Part shown: one piece after another, positions 1 to 10,019 of the stretch | Numbering within the stretch: position 1 is the first letter of the stretch | How the letters are laid out: each line of letters begins with the position of its first letter | Assembly (NCBI GenBank): GCA_903632075.3 | Contig: CAHIKZ030002035.1 | Location: 15,001-79,000 of the forward strand | Direction of reading: 5' to 3' | Origin: Acanthosepion pharaonis | Lineage: Eukaryota > Mollusca > Cephalopoda > Sepiida > Sepiidae | Length of the DNA stretch: 64,000 bases | The notes under the pieces: model-generated | Told to the model about the DNA's origin: nothing | The model's input: only the letters and a program-made list of their open reading frames with translations | Databases searched by the model: none | Made by a program: the position numbers and the translations under genes

Positions 1-255
1 CTTTTACTTCTTTTTGTAGCTAGTTTTAAATCCATACGCCAACAGGGAATTCACAACACACACACACACACACTGTTTCTCTTTTACTTGACCTTTCCCC
101 AACCAAAAACTAAACTGCACTAAACTTTCCTTATTTACCTTTTAAACATCTCCTGGAATGTCACAAGATTTGTAGTTGACAACACTTAAGAGCCAGTCGA
201 GATGAGGCAAGTGACGACATGTTACGGACCCAACCTATTAATTGTTTAAAATCCG

Positions 256-302
256 TCTCTCTCTCTCTCTCTCTTTCTATCGCTTTCTCTCTCTCTCTCT
301 CT
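256..302. repeat. (CT)n microsatellite
   Basis: Interrupted run of CT dinucleotides. The flanking 1-255 shows only a short (CA)n run and no recognisable gene. Confidence 0.9.
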
Positions 303-470
303 AGATTACTGGGTAGTTAAAAAATATAAAAAAATGCCCACGTTATATTCCTCATGAAATTTTTACAGATATATCCCCCGTAGAAAAGATTAGTTAAATA
401 TAGGGAAAAGGTTGTAATTTCTCCAACGAGAGAAAAATATATATTTTAAAAAAGACAAAAACTGGAAACG

Positions 471-571
471 TTTTTGGTTATAATGTAGATTTGTTTTAGT
501 GTATATATTATATTTTATGAAAATAAAATAAAATATATACACTAAAAAATTATCTACATTATAACCAAAAA
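471..571. repeat. palindromic MITE-like fold-back
   Basis: Two inverted arms of roughly 50 bases (471-519 and 522-571) share TTTTTGGTTATAATGTAGAT and its complement and meet almost without a loop. There is no coding capacity. It resembles a small non-autonomous fold-back element, but its superfamily cannot be told. Confidence 0.6.
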
Positions 572-592
572 TCTTTTGAGGTTTTCTCTCTA

Positions 593-595
<3 letters not shown>

Positions 596-673
<78 letters not shown>
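596..673. repeat. (TA)n-(GA)n compound microsatellite
   Basis: About 42 bases of TA run directly into 36 bases of GA. 674-834 that follows is AT-rich with nothing recognisable. Confidence 0.95.
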
Positions 674-675
<2 letters not shown>

Positions 676-833
676 AGTAAGATATATAATCCGGAGTTCT
701 TATTGATATTTTTATTTTTATTTTTACAAAACAGTGCTCAATGTAAATTTACAGAGCAGAAATATTATAAATTAACTGATTTAAAATACGTTTTTTTCAC
801 TGCACAGTAATAACCATGTTTAGAAAATGGAAG

Positions 834-839
<6 letters not shown>

Positions 840-878
<39 letters not shown>

Positions 879-951
879 TATATATAGATAGATAGATAGA
901 TAGATAGATAGATGGAAAGGAACAAACTGGATAGACAGATATGAATAAACG

Positions 952-995
<44 letters not shown>

Positions 996-1088
996 GAGAA
1001 AATAGATAGAACCAGATAGAGATAGAGAGAAAACAAGCTGAGATAGATAGATAGATAGATAGATAGATATGATAAAGAACAGAGTGAA

Positions 1089-1123
<35 letters not shown>

Positions 1124-1169
1124 TGAACAAACTGGGATAGACAGACAGGAATAAACGAAGATAGATAGT
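840..1169. repeat. (TA)n then GATA array with AAC-containing spacers
   Basis: A TA tract passes into tandem GATA units. The array is broken by short spacers such as GGAACAAACTGG and GAATAAACGAA, which occur twice. Long open frames across it encode only Ser-Ile-Tyr-Leu repeats and are artefacts. Confidence 0.95.
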
Positions 1170-1753
1170 ATTGGTCCTCAAAACTTATATACGATCTATC
1201 GTTAAAGATGTGGGTAAAATGATCGACACCATCTACCGGTCCAGTAAGTACCTGACTCTCATGCTATCCTCTGCCTTTATAAGAGTACTGATGTCATATC
1301 TGGGGCGGGATCTGCCCCATACTCACTTTCCAGGCTTGATAGAGTTCAACACCGTCTCTGAGTTCTTCTTGGAGAATAATTTCCGCTTTCTCTCTTTCTC
1401 AACAGGCGGGATGTGCCGAGTCTCTTGTTGCTCTATCGCTATCCATGAAAAGTGCTCGGACAAACAACATTTCTTGGTTCAGCCAGTTCTAGACTTCAAG
1501 ACTAGGATCCTCTGTGTCACTTCCATTGTAGTAAATCGACTACATTCTCTTCGTATTCAATTCGTCTAGAAGTTCCGCTTGAAAAGCTTCTGAAAATCAC
1601 TTTTCTGTGAAACAGACTCCCAAGAGGATGTTTCCCTGATTACTACAATGTTAACCTGTTTAAGGTTACGGTTAACCGTTATCTTCCCCTCCTATAACAT
1701 ACCCTCTACCTTCTATTGCCCCGGGCCGTATACAGGGTGAAGCTTCATATAAA
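1170..1753. other. non-repetitive island, no gene recognised
   Basis: Unique-looking sequence between two GATA arrays. A plus-strand open frame (1171-1569, 132 codons) starts at the edge of the array. It has no recognisable domain, signal peptide or splice signal, and I would not call it a gene. Confidence 0.5.
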
Positions 1754-1821
1754 TATAGATAGATAATGAACACATAGAGATAGATAGATAGATAAATAGA
1801 TAGATAGATAGGAACAGAATG

Positions 1822-1859
<38 letters not shown>

Positions 1860-1869
1860 GAACAGAATG

Positions 1870-1924
<55 letters not shown>

Positions 1925-1979
1925 ATAGATAGATAGATAGATATTAGATAGATAGATAGATAGATAGATAGAACAGAAT

Positions 1980-2036
<57 letters not shown>

Positions 2037-2074
2037 GAACAGAATGAGATAGATAGATAGATAGGAACAGAATG

Positions 2075-2124
<50 letters not shown>

Positions 2125-2163
2125 GAACAGAATGAGATAGATAGATAGATAGGAACAGAATGG

Positions 2164-2216
<53 letters not shown>

Positions 2217-2258
2217 GCACAGAATGAGATAGATAGATAGATAGATAGGAACAGAATG

Positions 2259-2300
<42 letters not shown>

Positions 2301-2332
2301 GAACAGAATGAGATAGATAGATAGATAGATAT
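1754..2332. repeat. GATA array with periodic GGAACAGAATGA spacer
   Basis: Runs of 3 to 16 GATA units are separated about ten times by a near-invariant 12-base spacer GGAACAGAATGA. This gives a higher-order, variable-length repeat. The spacer resembles the GGAACAAACTGG spacer of the array at 840-1169, suggesting common origin. Confidence 0.95.
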
Positions 2333-2365
2333 GCACAGACTCAGCCAGATATGTAGTGTTTTCTT

Positions 2366-2936
2366 TTAAACTTTTTCGTCTTTATCTCTTTTCATTCTCC
2401 TTGATTTTCTCTCTCTTTCTTTCTCTTTTCCCATTTTCTTTGCTTGTTCTGTTATTGTTTCCCTCTTTCTCTTTCTTTTCCTAGTTCTCTCTCTCTTTCC
2501 CTCTCTCTCAAAACCACATGTATAATGTGTTTTTTTTTGGGGGGGGGAGGTAGTTTTATCTCGAATTTCTCTATATCTTCCCGTTACACTATTTATCTTC
2601 ATTGACTTTCTCACATTTATCCACATTTTGCCTTTATATTTCTTCCTCTTTCTCCTTTTCTCTCTTTTTCCCTCTCTCTCTTTTTCCTGACTTTTTCTTG
2701 TAACTCTCTTTAATCTCTCTTCGTTTTGTTACTCACCCTCTTTCTTCGCTCAATCAATTTCTCTTTCTATTCAACTTCTCAAGCGTTTTTCTCCTCACCC
2801 TATCTCTCTCTTTCTCTCTCTCTCTCTACCTCTCTTATTCCTTCTCTTTCTACCTTCTCCTTCTCTCAAAGTGCGATCCTTTCAGTTCTCAGTCTTTTTT
2901 TTTCCTTTGGTTGCGTTTTCAACTTAGCGTTGTCAT
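2366..2936. repeat. polypyrimidine-rich tract
   Basis: Nearly 600 bases dominated by C and T on the plus strand (TCTCTTTCTC motifs), with a G-run near 2540. Its 3' end, TTTTTTTTTCCTTTGG followed by TTTTCAACTTAG, would make a strong splice acceptor for the candidate exon that starts at 2938. Confidence 0.8.
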
Positions 2937-2937
2937 C

Positions 2938-3070
2938 GACAACACGACGACCATAATAGCTCAACGACTGTCACGAGCAATTCAACAGCATTGTCCTCTC
3001 GTCACCTTGAGGCCACCACAAGCTTGGCTTTTCCAGTATGTGCCGGTGGGGCTGTCCAAACTTGAATACG
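2938..3070 (+). CDS. candidate internal exon, product unknown
   Basis: Seen: a long polypyrimidine tract and AG at 2936-2937, 133 bases of less AT-rich sequence, then a consensus donor (ACG followed by GTAAGT) at 3071. One frame is open through both splice sites and encodes 44 residues including PPQAWLFQYVPVGLSKLEYG; the other two contain stops. The segment matches none of the repeat families here. No domain was recognised and no partner exon was found nearby. It could equally be a non-coding exon or a chance splice pair. Confidence 0.3.
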
Positions 3071-3435
3071 GTAAGTCGCAATTTCAGATACAAATTTCAA
3101 ACCTCTGCCAGAGTAAATCATTACATTGGCACAAATGTACCCTTTGAAAACATGTAAAAATACAGGCAACTGAAATGGCCGGATTTCAAATGCAGTTTAT
3201 ATAAACAGTTTGAAAATTGACACAATACAATTTTTACAACTCTGTCTTTTCCTATATATTTTTCTGTACTGAAATAATTTAAGCTTAGTAATATTTAGTA
3301 AATATTAAATATTAATATTTCAAAACGAACAAAATGAAAACATAGATAGATAGATAGATACGAAAGGACTAAGAAGAGAATGTAAAAACAAATTCTAGTT
3401 ACTGAGTTTTATTTGCCTTACATAATAAATCCAGG

Positions 3436-3438
<3 letters not shown>

Positions 3439-3492
<54 letters not shown>
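3439..3492. repeat. (TA)n tract
   Basis: Uninterrupted TA repeat directly before a fold-back element. Confidence 0.95.
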
Positions 3493-3494
<2 letters not shown>

Positions 3495-3495
<1 letters not shown>

Positions 3496-3691
3496 AAGAA
3501 ATATAGTTTTAAGATGTGCTCTATTTATGGGATAAAGTGCTCAATATCAGAGATAGAGCGTGTGTAAATATAAAAGTGAAGATAGAAGTCACTTGGAGGC
3601 GACAGACTATTTACGTTAGATGTCATCGTCAGGCCTGACGATGGCATCTAGCATGAAACAGACTGTCGCTCTAAGTGTTGATTATCTTCAC

Positions 3692-3697
<6 letters not shown>
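3495..3697. repeat. fold-back element with two head-to-head hammerhead-like cores
   Basis: Inverted arms (about 3568-3633 and 3634-3697) meet at GTCAGG/CCTGAC with no loop. The left flank carries AAAGTGCTCAATATCAGAGA, a terminal motif recurring near 22070, 10810 and 53150 and typical here of PLE-like ends. Each arm holds CTGACGA at the centre (3626-3632 minus, 3635-3641 plus). Confidence 0.6.
3635..3667 (+). ncRNA. hammerhead-like core (truncated)
   Basis: CTGACGA (3635-3641), a weak stem II, GAAA (3655-3658), a two-pair stem III and GTC (3665-3667) occur in hammerhead order. Upstream stem I is replaced by the palindrome centre, so this copy probably cannot self-cleave alone. The copy at 53201-53260 keeps stem I. 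Confidence 0.4.

Positions 3698-3740
<43 letters not shown>
3698..3740. repeat. (TA)n tract
   Basis: TA repeat closing the fold-back element on its right side. Confidence 0.95.
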
Positions 3741-3744
<4 letters not shown>

Positions 3745-4045
3745 AGCGTTACACCCCAAGCAAGGCGGGAAGCCACTAGGACGCAAGGGGTTACATAAGA
3801 TTTGGAGCAAGATCAGATAGGAGTGATAGAGGAAAGGATGAGGAGAAGGATTGTGGATAGATCAAGGCAACTGGAGATGTCGATTAATATTACATTTGAA
3901 TAGTTGGAGATCATATCTCTCAGGGAAACTAGAACCGCTGTTGGTAGGGGGAGGAGGATTGGCCGTTGTGACCCCCCACCCTGGCCAGGTCTGTGTTTCG
4001 TTGAAACACTATACTTGGACTTAAGGTAAGCAGTACATTCACTGG

Positions 4046-4048
<3 letters not shown>
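3741..4048. mobile_element. interspersed repeat R1, copy 1
   Basis: Starts with CACCCCAAGCAAGGCGGGAA after a TA tract, as does the fuller copy at 26194-26640. Other copies are at 52385-52894 and 63700-63890. No domain is readable in any frame shared by the copies. Class unknown; possibly the 3' part of a retroelement. Confidence 0.6.
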
Positions 4049-4095
<47 letters not shown>

Positions 4096-4174
4096 TGTAT
4101 GGATATGAGTTTGTGACCCTGGATTTTATTCTTTTTGCGAGCATCACCCACTGATATTGAGTGCTTTTCTACCG

Positions 4175-4211
<37 letters not shown>
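4049..4211 (-). repeat. (TA)n tracts around a degenerate hammerhead-family fragment
   Basis: TA runs at 4049-4091 and 4186-4211 flank 4092-4175. On the minus strand that segment reads CCAGGGTCACAAACTCATAT, homologous to the 3' half of the hammerhead at 14750-14796, but the catalytic core upstream has decayed. The terminal motif GATATTGAGTGCTTT is also shared. Confidence 0.55.
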
Positions 4212-4216
<5 letters not shown>

Positions 4217-4696
4217 CACGCTTTTTTCAGCTTTTCTCCTAGAGGCCGAAGCCCAACGTATCATACCATTTTGGAATCAGGCAGACTCCGTGAGAAAATT
4301 AAAATAATTACGGTGCCGGGGCCGAACCTGGCTCCTCGATCCTGAAATTTTGGATTCCACAATTCTCATTTTTACAATTGTTTTCGATGATTTTTTGACG
4401 TGATTTTTTGCGACGAATTCTTTTTTGTACGATAACAATTTTTATAACTTGGAAATAAATTTGGTAATAAATTAAACGCGAAATCCAGCGAAAGTCACCC
4501 ACGAAATAAAACAAAATAATAGTCGGTAGTGAAAATAAAACGTACCAATATGAAATTGTCTTTAAATTAAATGGCGGCAGAAGAATTATCGTTGAACTTT
4601 TAAAAATGCTTAAATGCAACGATCCCTAATTTATTCCCCAAATTGTCCGCTACAAAACAGTGAAACGGCTTCCTTAAAGGCTGACTTATCAAAGAA
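4212..4696. other. AT-rich DNA with a dispersed repeat fragment
   Basis: No gene seen. 4310-4360 (minus strand) resembles 59270-59340 and 60235-60290, sharing a GAATCC-AAATTT-AGG-TTGCGGA-TCCG-type block. These three look like fragments of one dispersed repeat of unknown class. Confidence 0.35.
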
Positions 4697-4735
4697 CTAG
4701 CAGCATGGCCCGGCGTTGTCCGTGCTTGATTCAAA
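4697..4735 (-). mobile_element. Helitron-type 3' terminus
   Basis: On the minus strand a short GC hairpin (CGG-ACAACG-CCG) is followed by GGCCATGCTG and terminal CTAG, with T immediately beyond. That is the arrangement of Helitron 3' ends: a hairpin shortly before CTRR, inserted at A/T. The body would extend rightward, but no Rep/helicase sequence is visible up to 5340. Confidence 0.5.
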
Positions 4736-5340
4736 AATCGACTCATACAGCAATCGCTATCACTTGACTTAAAATATGTTTGCCCTTCCTTGCCTTTAAA
4801 GGAGTTTCCTTTGCCGTGCTGATGCTGCTACATGCCTTACTTCTTGCCTATCTCACACTGCGAATTTTTTCTAAGCTCTGTACTAAACATTAAATCTGTT
4901 ACGAAAAAAGAACTAAAGAAAATGAACACAAAACGATCAGCTTTAAAAAAGGACTCGTAACTGGAAAAACCGAATGAAAAAAGAACGTTAACAACAAATA
5001 CTTTTTCCCACCCAACCCAGTTCTGCGGAATCAGAATCAACGTTGAGTTTAAGCAAGCGAATGAGCCAATTGGTATAAAGTGCCATGCAGATTTAAATTT
5101 TTCCCACTTGTGACGAATGCAGCTATCGATTTTTTGCATGCTAGCATGCTAGTTAACATTCGTGTCAGTCAGCTGTTGGCTCTCACGCTGGCCAATAGAA
5201 TCTTCCTGCCTATTCGTGGCAGCCAGCTATCGATGGGAGTTGGGAAATGCAAAGTCGGTCTTGGCTTTCCCGCTAACTTGGAGCATGTGCATGTAAATTT
5301 TGGTGCAAATCCGTCGAAAATTGTGGCCGTGCATTCGTTA
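4736..5340. other. no gene recognised; possible body of non-autonomous Helitron
   Basis: Moderately unique sequence. Short open frames exist on both strands (for example 5080-5340) without recognisable domains. It may be the interior of the element ending at 4697. Confidence 0.3.
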
Positions 5341-5392
5341 CACACGCACACACACGCACACACACAAACACACACACAAACACACACATACT

Positions 5393-5444
<52 letters not shown>
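5341..5444. repeat. (CA)n-(TA)n compound microsatellite
   Basis: Interrupted CA units (5341-5390), then TA to 5444. Confidence 0.95.
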
Positions 5445-5445
<1 letters not shown>

Positions 5446-5760
5446 CGAAATGGACTAAGTCCGACAGTTATTTCAATATATTTTATTGTTATACGTTATT
5501 TATATGCACAAATATATAAGTAAATACTATAAGTAAATAAGTAAGTAAATGTTTATAATAAACAGTATTAATATTTACCACATCCGAGAAACTCTTATAG
5601 CACGTCAGGCTATATGACGGTTCTATGTACGTTACAGGTTCGATTCCGGTCGGAGGGCGCATATTTTCGATGAAATTTATCAGAAATAGATAAGGCCGGT
5701 AAATGTAGTTCGTACTGTTCATTATAAACAGAGCGTTTTATTATATATTTGTGTATATAT
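5445..5760 (+). mobile_element. SINE-E copy 1 in fold-back context
   Basis: A pol III-like head (GCACGTCAGGCTATATGACGG) is followed by a B-box-like GGTTCGATTCC. It is flanked by inverted sequences: GTTTATAATAAACAGTATT on the left and a TGTTCATTATAAACAG-type block on the right. The opening AATGGAC-AAGTCCGACA block recurs inverted at 63600-63640. Other copies lie at 8945, 50960 and 63416. Confidence 0.65.
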
Positions 5761-5771
5761 AGATAACGTAT

Positions 5772-6187
5772 AACAAGCTTACTATCAGGTCATCCCATAA
5801 GTTCTGTCCGAATTTTGAGTAAAGAAAACAAGTGACCAAATGTTACATTTAATTACAGATTCAATCAACAATGTATTTTCCCTGATTATCTATGACTTCC
5901 TTCCATCTATTAACAAGCTTACTATCAGGTCATCCCATAAGTTCTGTCCGAATTTTGAAGAAAACAAGTGACCAAATGTTACATCTAATTACAGATTCAA
6001 TCAACAATGTATTTTCCCTGATTATCTATGACTTCCTTCCATCTATTAACAAGCTTACTATCAGGTCATCCCATAAGTTCTGTCCGAATTTTGAATAAAG
6101 AAAACAAGTGACCAAATGTTACATTTAATTACAGATTCAATCAACAATGTATTTTCCCTGATTATCTATGACTTCCTTCCATCTATT
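5772..6187. repeat. tandem triplication of the mariner left end
   Basis: Three direct units of 140, 136 and 140 bases begin with AACAAGCTTACTATCAGGTC at 5772, 5912 and 6048. Each carries the inverted terminal repeat plus the subterminal region up to the transposase stop. A fourth AACAAGCTTACTA at 6188 continues into the transposase gene. Unit 2 lacks four bases relative to the others. Confidence 0.95.
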
Positions 6188-7216
6188 AACAAGCTTACTA
6201 ATTCCATTACTGTAAAATTCCTTTGGCTTTGATTCAAAGAACTCACAAATGTCAGTTTTAACCTCTTCCTGTGTTACAAAAGCTCTTTCTTCCAAATGAT
6301 TTTGTAAGCTACGAAACAAATGGTAGTCTGAAAGAGCAAGATCGGGAGAATAAGGTGGATGAGGAATTTTCTCCCAAGTTCTTCGATCTTTTGTGACGTG
6401 ATTCTTGCTGTGTGGGGTCGCGCATTGTCCCGATGAAACATCACCTCCTTTCGATTCACTAGAGCAGGTCTTTCTTTCCTCAAAGCTTGGTTCAAATTGC
6501 TGACAGTATATTTGAGCATTAATTGTTGCATTAGGTGGTAAGAATTCAAAGTGGATTATTCCTTGGCGATCCCACCAGATTGAAAGAAGAACCTTTTGCC
6601 CATGAAGTTCCCTTTTCGGTTGTGGCTGGGGTCCTTTCTCTTTACCAAGCCACTGTCTTACGACGCTTAACATTTCGATAAAAGATCCATTTTTCGTTGT
6701 CAGTCACAAGTCTATCCAAAAAAGGTGAAAAAAGTTGGTGAGAATGGAAAGGAGAGCAGATGTCAAATCGGAATTTGAGGTTGTTTTCAAACAATTCATG
6801 AGGCACCCATTTTCCAAGTTTACGAACTTTTCCAAGTTTTGAAAATGACGATGAACAGTTGTATGGTTTGAACTGAGAACCATACAACTGTTCATCGTCA
6901 TTTTCAAAACTTGGAAAAGTTCGTAAACTTGGAAAATGGGTGCCTCATGAACCATTGCCAATTCCTCAGCAGGATTTTCTTCAAGTGCTGCTTCAAGAAG
7001 CTTTTCATCAAACTCAACTGGACGTCCGGTTCTATCTTCATCTTCAAGGGTGAAATCTCCACCTCTGAATTTTGCAAACCATCTTCTGCAAGTTCTTTCA
7101 TTCACACACTCCTCTCCATAAACTGAGTGAATGTTTCTAGCCGCTTCGGCTGCTGAATTTCCTTTCTTGAACTCATAAAGCATTATGTGCCTCAAATGAT
7201 TCTTGGGTACTTCCAT
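6137..7216 (-). pseudogene. mariner transposase, frameshifted
   Basis: Starts at 7216 with MEVPKNHLRHIMLYEFKKGN. The N-terminal HTH region includes CRRWFAKFRGGDFTLEDEDR, a mariner hallmark. Further on come WVPHEL, a first catalytic Asp in VTDNEKWI, a second in HRDNARPH and the third in PPYSPDLALSDYHLF, followed by GISKLVNRW near the stop. The reading frame changes several times: at the inverted duplication (6795-6951) and again between DNARPH and PPYSPD, where about four bases are missing compared with the usual DD34D spacing. It moved the element by cut-and-paste at TA; this copy cannot make active enzyme. Confidence 0.93.
6795..6951. repeat. perfect 74-bp inverted repeat inside mariner
   Basis: Arms 6795-6868 and 6878-6951 are exact reverse complements around a nine-base loop. 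The right arm is an inverted extra copy of the HTH-coding segment and disrupts the frame. Perfect identity implies a recent rearrangement. Confidence 0.97.
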
Positions 7217-7413
7217 GTTAGCAGGGTTTTAATCAAACACAATTTAATTTTATTGTTCTCTGAAATAAAATTTGATCAGTTTAAATGCATCTAAACATAA
7301 AAATAATGTTCAGCTCCATTAGATATTATAAAATACTCTTTAAATTTCGTTCATTTTAACAAAAAGTTAAACTTCGGACAGAACTTATGGGATGACCTGA
7401 TATATTAAAGTAT

Positions 7414-7610
7414 CTGTCTGACTAAGTCGACCCTGTTTAGTACTTAGATGGATGACCGCTTGGAAATAGTAGTTGTTGTAAATTTGAATGTGCAGTCTGA
7501 GTAGTGGGCAATTGGAGAGCCGAGTTCCAATTCCAGTTGGTTTCGTTGTATTTCCTTACAAGACCCATTGAAAAAGTATGAATCAACTCTTTTGCACCAA
7601 CTATGCGTTA
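7414..7610 (+). mobile_element. SINE-F: 5S rRNA-like head joined to tRNA-like part, copy 1
   Basis: 7424-7480 aligns with the 3' half of animal 5S rRNA (TTAGTACTTAGATGGATGAC, then CCGCTTGG and a TTGTTGTAAAT end). Directly after it, 7490-7560 carries the tRNA-like head GGAGAGCCGAGTTCC. The same 5S-then-tRNA order occurs at 28335-28575 on the minus strand. Degenerate and probably old. Confidence 0.65.
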
Positions 7611-8040
7611 ATTAGTATAAAATGTGTATATTAGTATAATTCATAATATTAGTAATTAGTATAAAACTAGTATCAGTAAAATCGTTATTATCTCAAAAAA
7701 TTCTTAGAATATAAAAATTATTTTTCTGGATTTAAATAATCTGCAAAGTGTTGATAAGCCTTAAAGAAATAAGAGATTAATCAAGCAATTGTAGGCGCGA
7801 ATTATAGAGGGAGAGTTTCAGACATACACAATGGAGGGAATGAACTCCTCAGCTTCCTTTGAGTGTTCATAATCATAGCCTAAATGCTTTAATTGCTATG
7901 TAAAGGACAGACCAAAAAGTGAGAAAGGCGATGTCGGTTTTAGCGCGAAATCGCAGTTAAGTATTTAAAGAGGCTATGATTATATCAAAAGTATGAAAGA
8001 TATTTTTTAATGTATTCCCGTTAAACGTTTCACGTTTTTG
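7611..8040. other. AT-rich spacer
   Basis: No gene, SINE head or terminal repeat recognised. Confidence 0.5.
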
Positions 8041-8049
8041 TTTCAAAAC

Positions 8050-8745
8050 CTCGTCGAAATAAAATATATAGAGAAGGTAGCAAATGAGATCGAGAAGGGA
8101 CTAAGCATAAACTATAAGAAGACAGAATTCATGGTCATCAGTAAAAGAGCTCGAAATGCGAATTGCAGGTTGGAAACACTAAAATCAAGCAGGTGTGGAA
8201 GTTTAACTATGTGGGAAGCGTTTTGAAAGAGGACAGACAGCAATTGCGACACTGAGGTCAGAAGACATATTGGAATGGCCAAAGACGCATTCCAAGAGCT
8301 AGGCAGAATATTACGAGACAGAAGAATCTTTTTGGCAACAATAAAGACTACTAAGCTGTTACGTGACATCTGTCCTCCTTTACGGCAGCGAATGTTGGAC
8401 GGTCCCTTCAAAGATGATGAAGAGACTCGGGGCGACGGAGATGTGGTTCTACAGAAGGATGCTAAAAATATCATGGAACGAGCGTTTGAGCAACGATGAG
8501 GTCTTAGAGAGCATGCAAACAAGGAGGAGACTTATACTTAACGGCTGAAGTTTTTGGGACGCATAATGAGAAACGAGGGCCTGGAGAATCTAATACTTAC
8601 AGGTCAACTAGCGGGAAAGAGAGACAAGGGAAAGCAACATATGATATATTTGGCGGGCTTGAGCAAGTGGATGAAAGAACGTGGTCTGGTGGAGGTTGGC
8701 AAAGGGACGAAACTTAGAGGTAACAGATATTCTGTTTTTAATTGT
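8050..8745 (+). pseudogene. LINE reverse transcriptase C-terminal remnant
   Basis: Across several shifted frames it reads a typical LINE ORF2 C-terminus: LSINYKKTEFMVISKR, then VWKFNYVGSVLKED, AKDAFQELGRILRDRR, VTSVLLYGSECWT, EMWFYRRMLKISWNERLSND and LGRIMRNEGLENLILTGQ. The catalytic YxDD region would lie upstream and is absent. Related fragments are at 24704-24985, 35060-35650 and 51773-51846. Confidence 0.88.
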
Positions 8746-8940
8746 TAATATTGGATGAGTGTCACTATTAGTTTTTCAAAAATAAAAAGGGGCCTAAGAC
8801 AAGGCTGTGTCGTCTCATTTGATTTATTCAGCCTATACAATGAGGCGGTTCTGAGATAGTGGGAAGTGAATTATCAAGAAAGATCGTCGAAAATGGGTGT
8901 TTATAAGCAATAATTTGAACTTTGCTTACGGGAAAGTTCT
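8746..8940 (+). other. possible further LINE fragment
   Basis: 8790-8850 reads KGLRQGCVVSFDLFSLYNEA, matching the RQGC..SP.LF motif of LINE reverse transcriptase. That motif should precede the 8050-8745 segment in an intact element, so this is a rearranged or second copy. Confidence 0.6.
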
Positions 8941-9110
8941 CTGTGACTGAACGGTTAACAGCACGTCAGGCTATATGACGGTTTTCGTATGGGATACAAG
9001 ATCAATTCTTCTCGGAAAATGCATATTTTCTACCGAATTTCTCAAATATTTAAGCCGGTTGATATAATTAATACTGTTTAATTAAAAACCATAGCATTTA
9101 TTTAAATAAG
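8941..9110 (+). mobile_element. SINE-E copy 2
   Basis: CAGCACGTCAGGCTATATGACGG head, a decayed B box (GATCAATTCTTC) and a CCGGTTGATATAATTAATACTG tail like that of the copy at 5530-5745. Confidence 0.65.
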
Positions 9111-9140
9111 GTGTATCTATAAAATTTAGCCAGTGTGTGC

Positions 9141-9146
<6 letters not shown>

Positions 9147-9199
<53 letters not shown>
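9147..9199. repeat. (TA)n tract
   Basis: Pure TA repeat abutting SINE-B. Confidence 0.95.
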
Positions 9200-9202
<3 letters not shown>

Positions 9203-9204
<2 letters not shown>

Positions 9205-9327
9205 ATCCACAGACAGAGTGTTTCGCAGCTCTTCAGTGTGGCTAGACATCCGGTTGCTTCTAGCTAGGATCGAAATCCGACTGAATTGGCGTCAGTCGGA
9301 GATTCTACCACTAAGCCACTAAGCTAA
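9203..9327 (-). mobile_element. SINE-B copy 1 (partial)
   Basis: On the minus strand it starts GGCTTAGTGGTAGAATCTCC (box A-like), then GGATTTCGATCC (box B-like), then a conserved block ending in CTGTCTGTGGATG. Fuller copies are at 9733, 10020 and 53697. Confidence 0.7.
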
Positions 9328-9732
9328 TATATATATATATTATTTAAAACTATGTTTCATCGCGACACAGAAATTACGAAATTACTATTTCAGAACTAGA
9401 AATTAAAATAAAAATCCATTATCAAGGGATGTTGAATAACTTTTTAAAGCAAAGTAGTATTATATTTAAGAGTTTAATTTGGGGGGGGGATGAGTTTTCA
9501 AAAATTTAAATTGGTGTTGTCTATTTTGACGAATCAGGGAACAGGTCTAATCTAAGATGGACAAGTGAAAAATGTAGATTAAAGATTTGTTGTGGGTGTG
9601 TAATTTCTGCTTGCCGATACGGGCTTTCGTGTATGACACGTGTAATCATGTCTACCGTTTTTAGAACATATATAAGATACATTAAAATGCAAGTACCTAT
9701 TTATAATTTTGTACCTATTTATAATTTTGAAA
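9328..9732. other. AT-rich spacer
   Basis: No gene seen. A G-run lies at 9481. Confidence 0.5.
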
Positions 9733-10019
9733 TCTCATCCACGGACAGACTGTTTCGCTGTATCACAGCTCATCAGTGTGGATGAACATCCGATTGCCTC
9801 AAGCCGGGATCGAAACCCCTAACCTATCAGAACCCGGTAGAGAAGAAGGCAGATTTTTACGTACTTTTCCTTCGAATAAACACGCCAATGACCAGGAGTG
9901 CTCAATTCATACAAGAGATTTGTAGTATTAGCAGTAGTAGTCATTGTTTACAAATTCGCGCTTTCTCACAAGGGTGCTCGACCGGATTTCTTTCAATTTT
10001 CCGGAGGCATATATATTGC
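9733..10019 (-). mobile_element. SINE-B copy 2
   Basis: Contains the CAGACTGTTTCGCTGTATCA block and an inverted B box (GGATCGAAACCC). A long non-tRNA part includes CGAATAAACACGCCAATGACC and a GTAGTAGTCATTGTTTACAA block. Confidence 0.7.

Larger units (their letters stand above)
5785..7400 (-). mobile_element. mariner transposon, 1.6 kb, rearranged
   Basis: Terminal inverted repeats of 28 bases (5785-5812 and 7373-7400) begin TCAGGTCATCCCATAAGTTC and lie inside a TA duplication (5783-5784 and 7401-7402). The interior codes for a broken transposase on the minus strand. The left end is triplicated and the HTH-coding region carries a 74-base inverted duplication, which accounts for the size being above the usual 1.3 kb. 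Confidence 0.93.

Noticed and set aside
1171..1569. 132-codon plus-strand frame
   Set aside because: Starts within repeat edge, no domain, no splice or promoter support.
797..2336. Several long minus-strand frames rich in Ser-Ile-Tyr-Leu
   Set aside because: They are translations of GATA repeats with no other sequence content.
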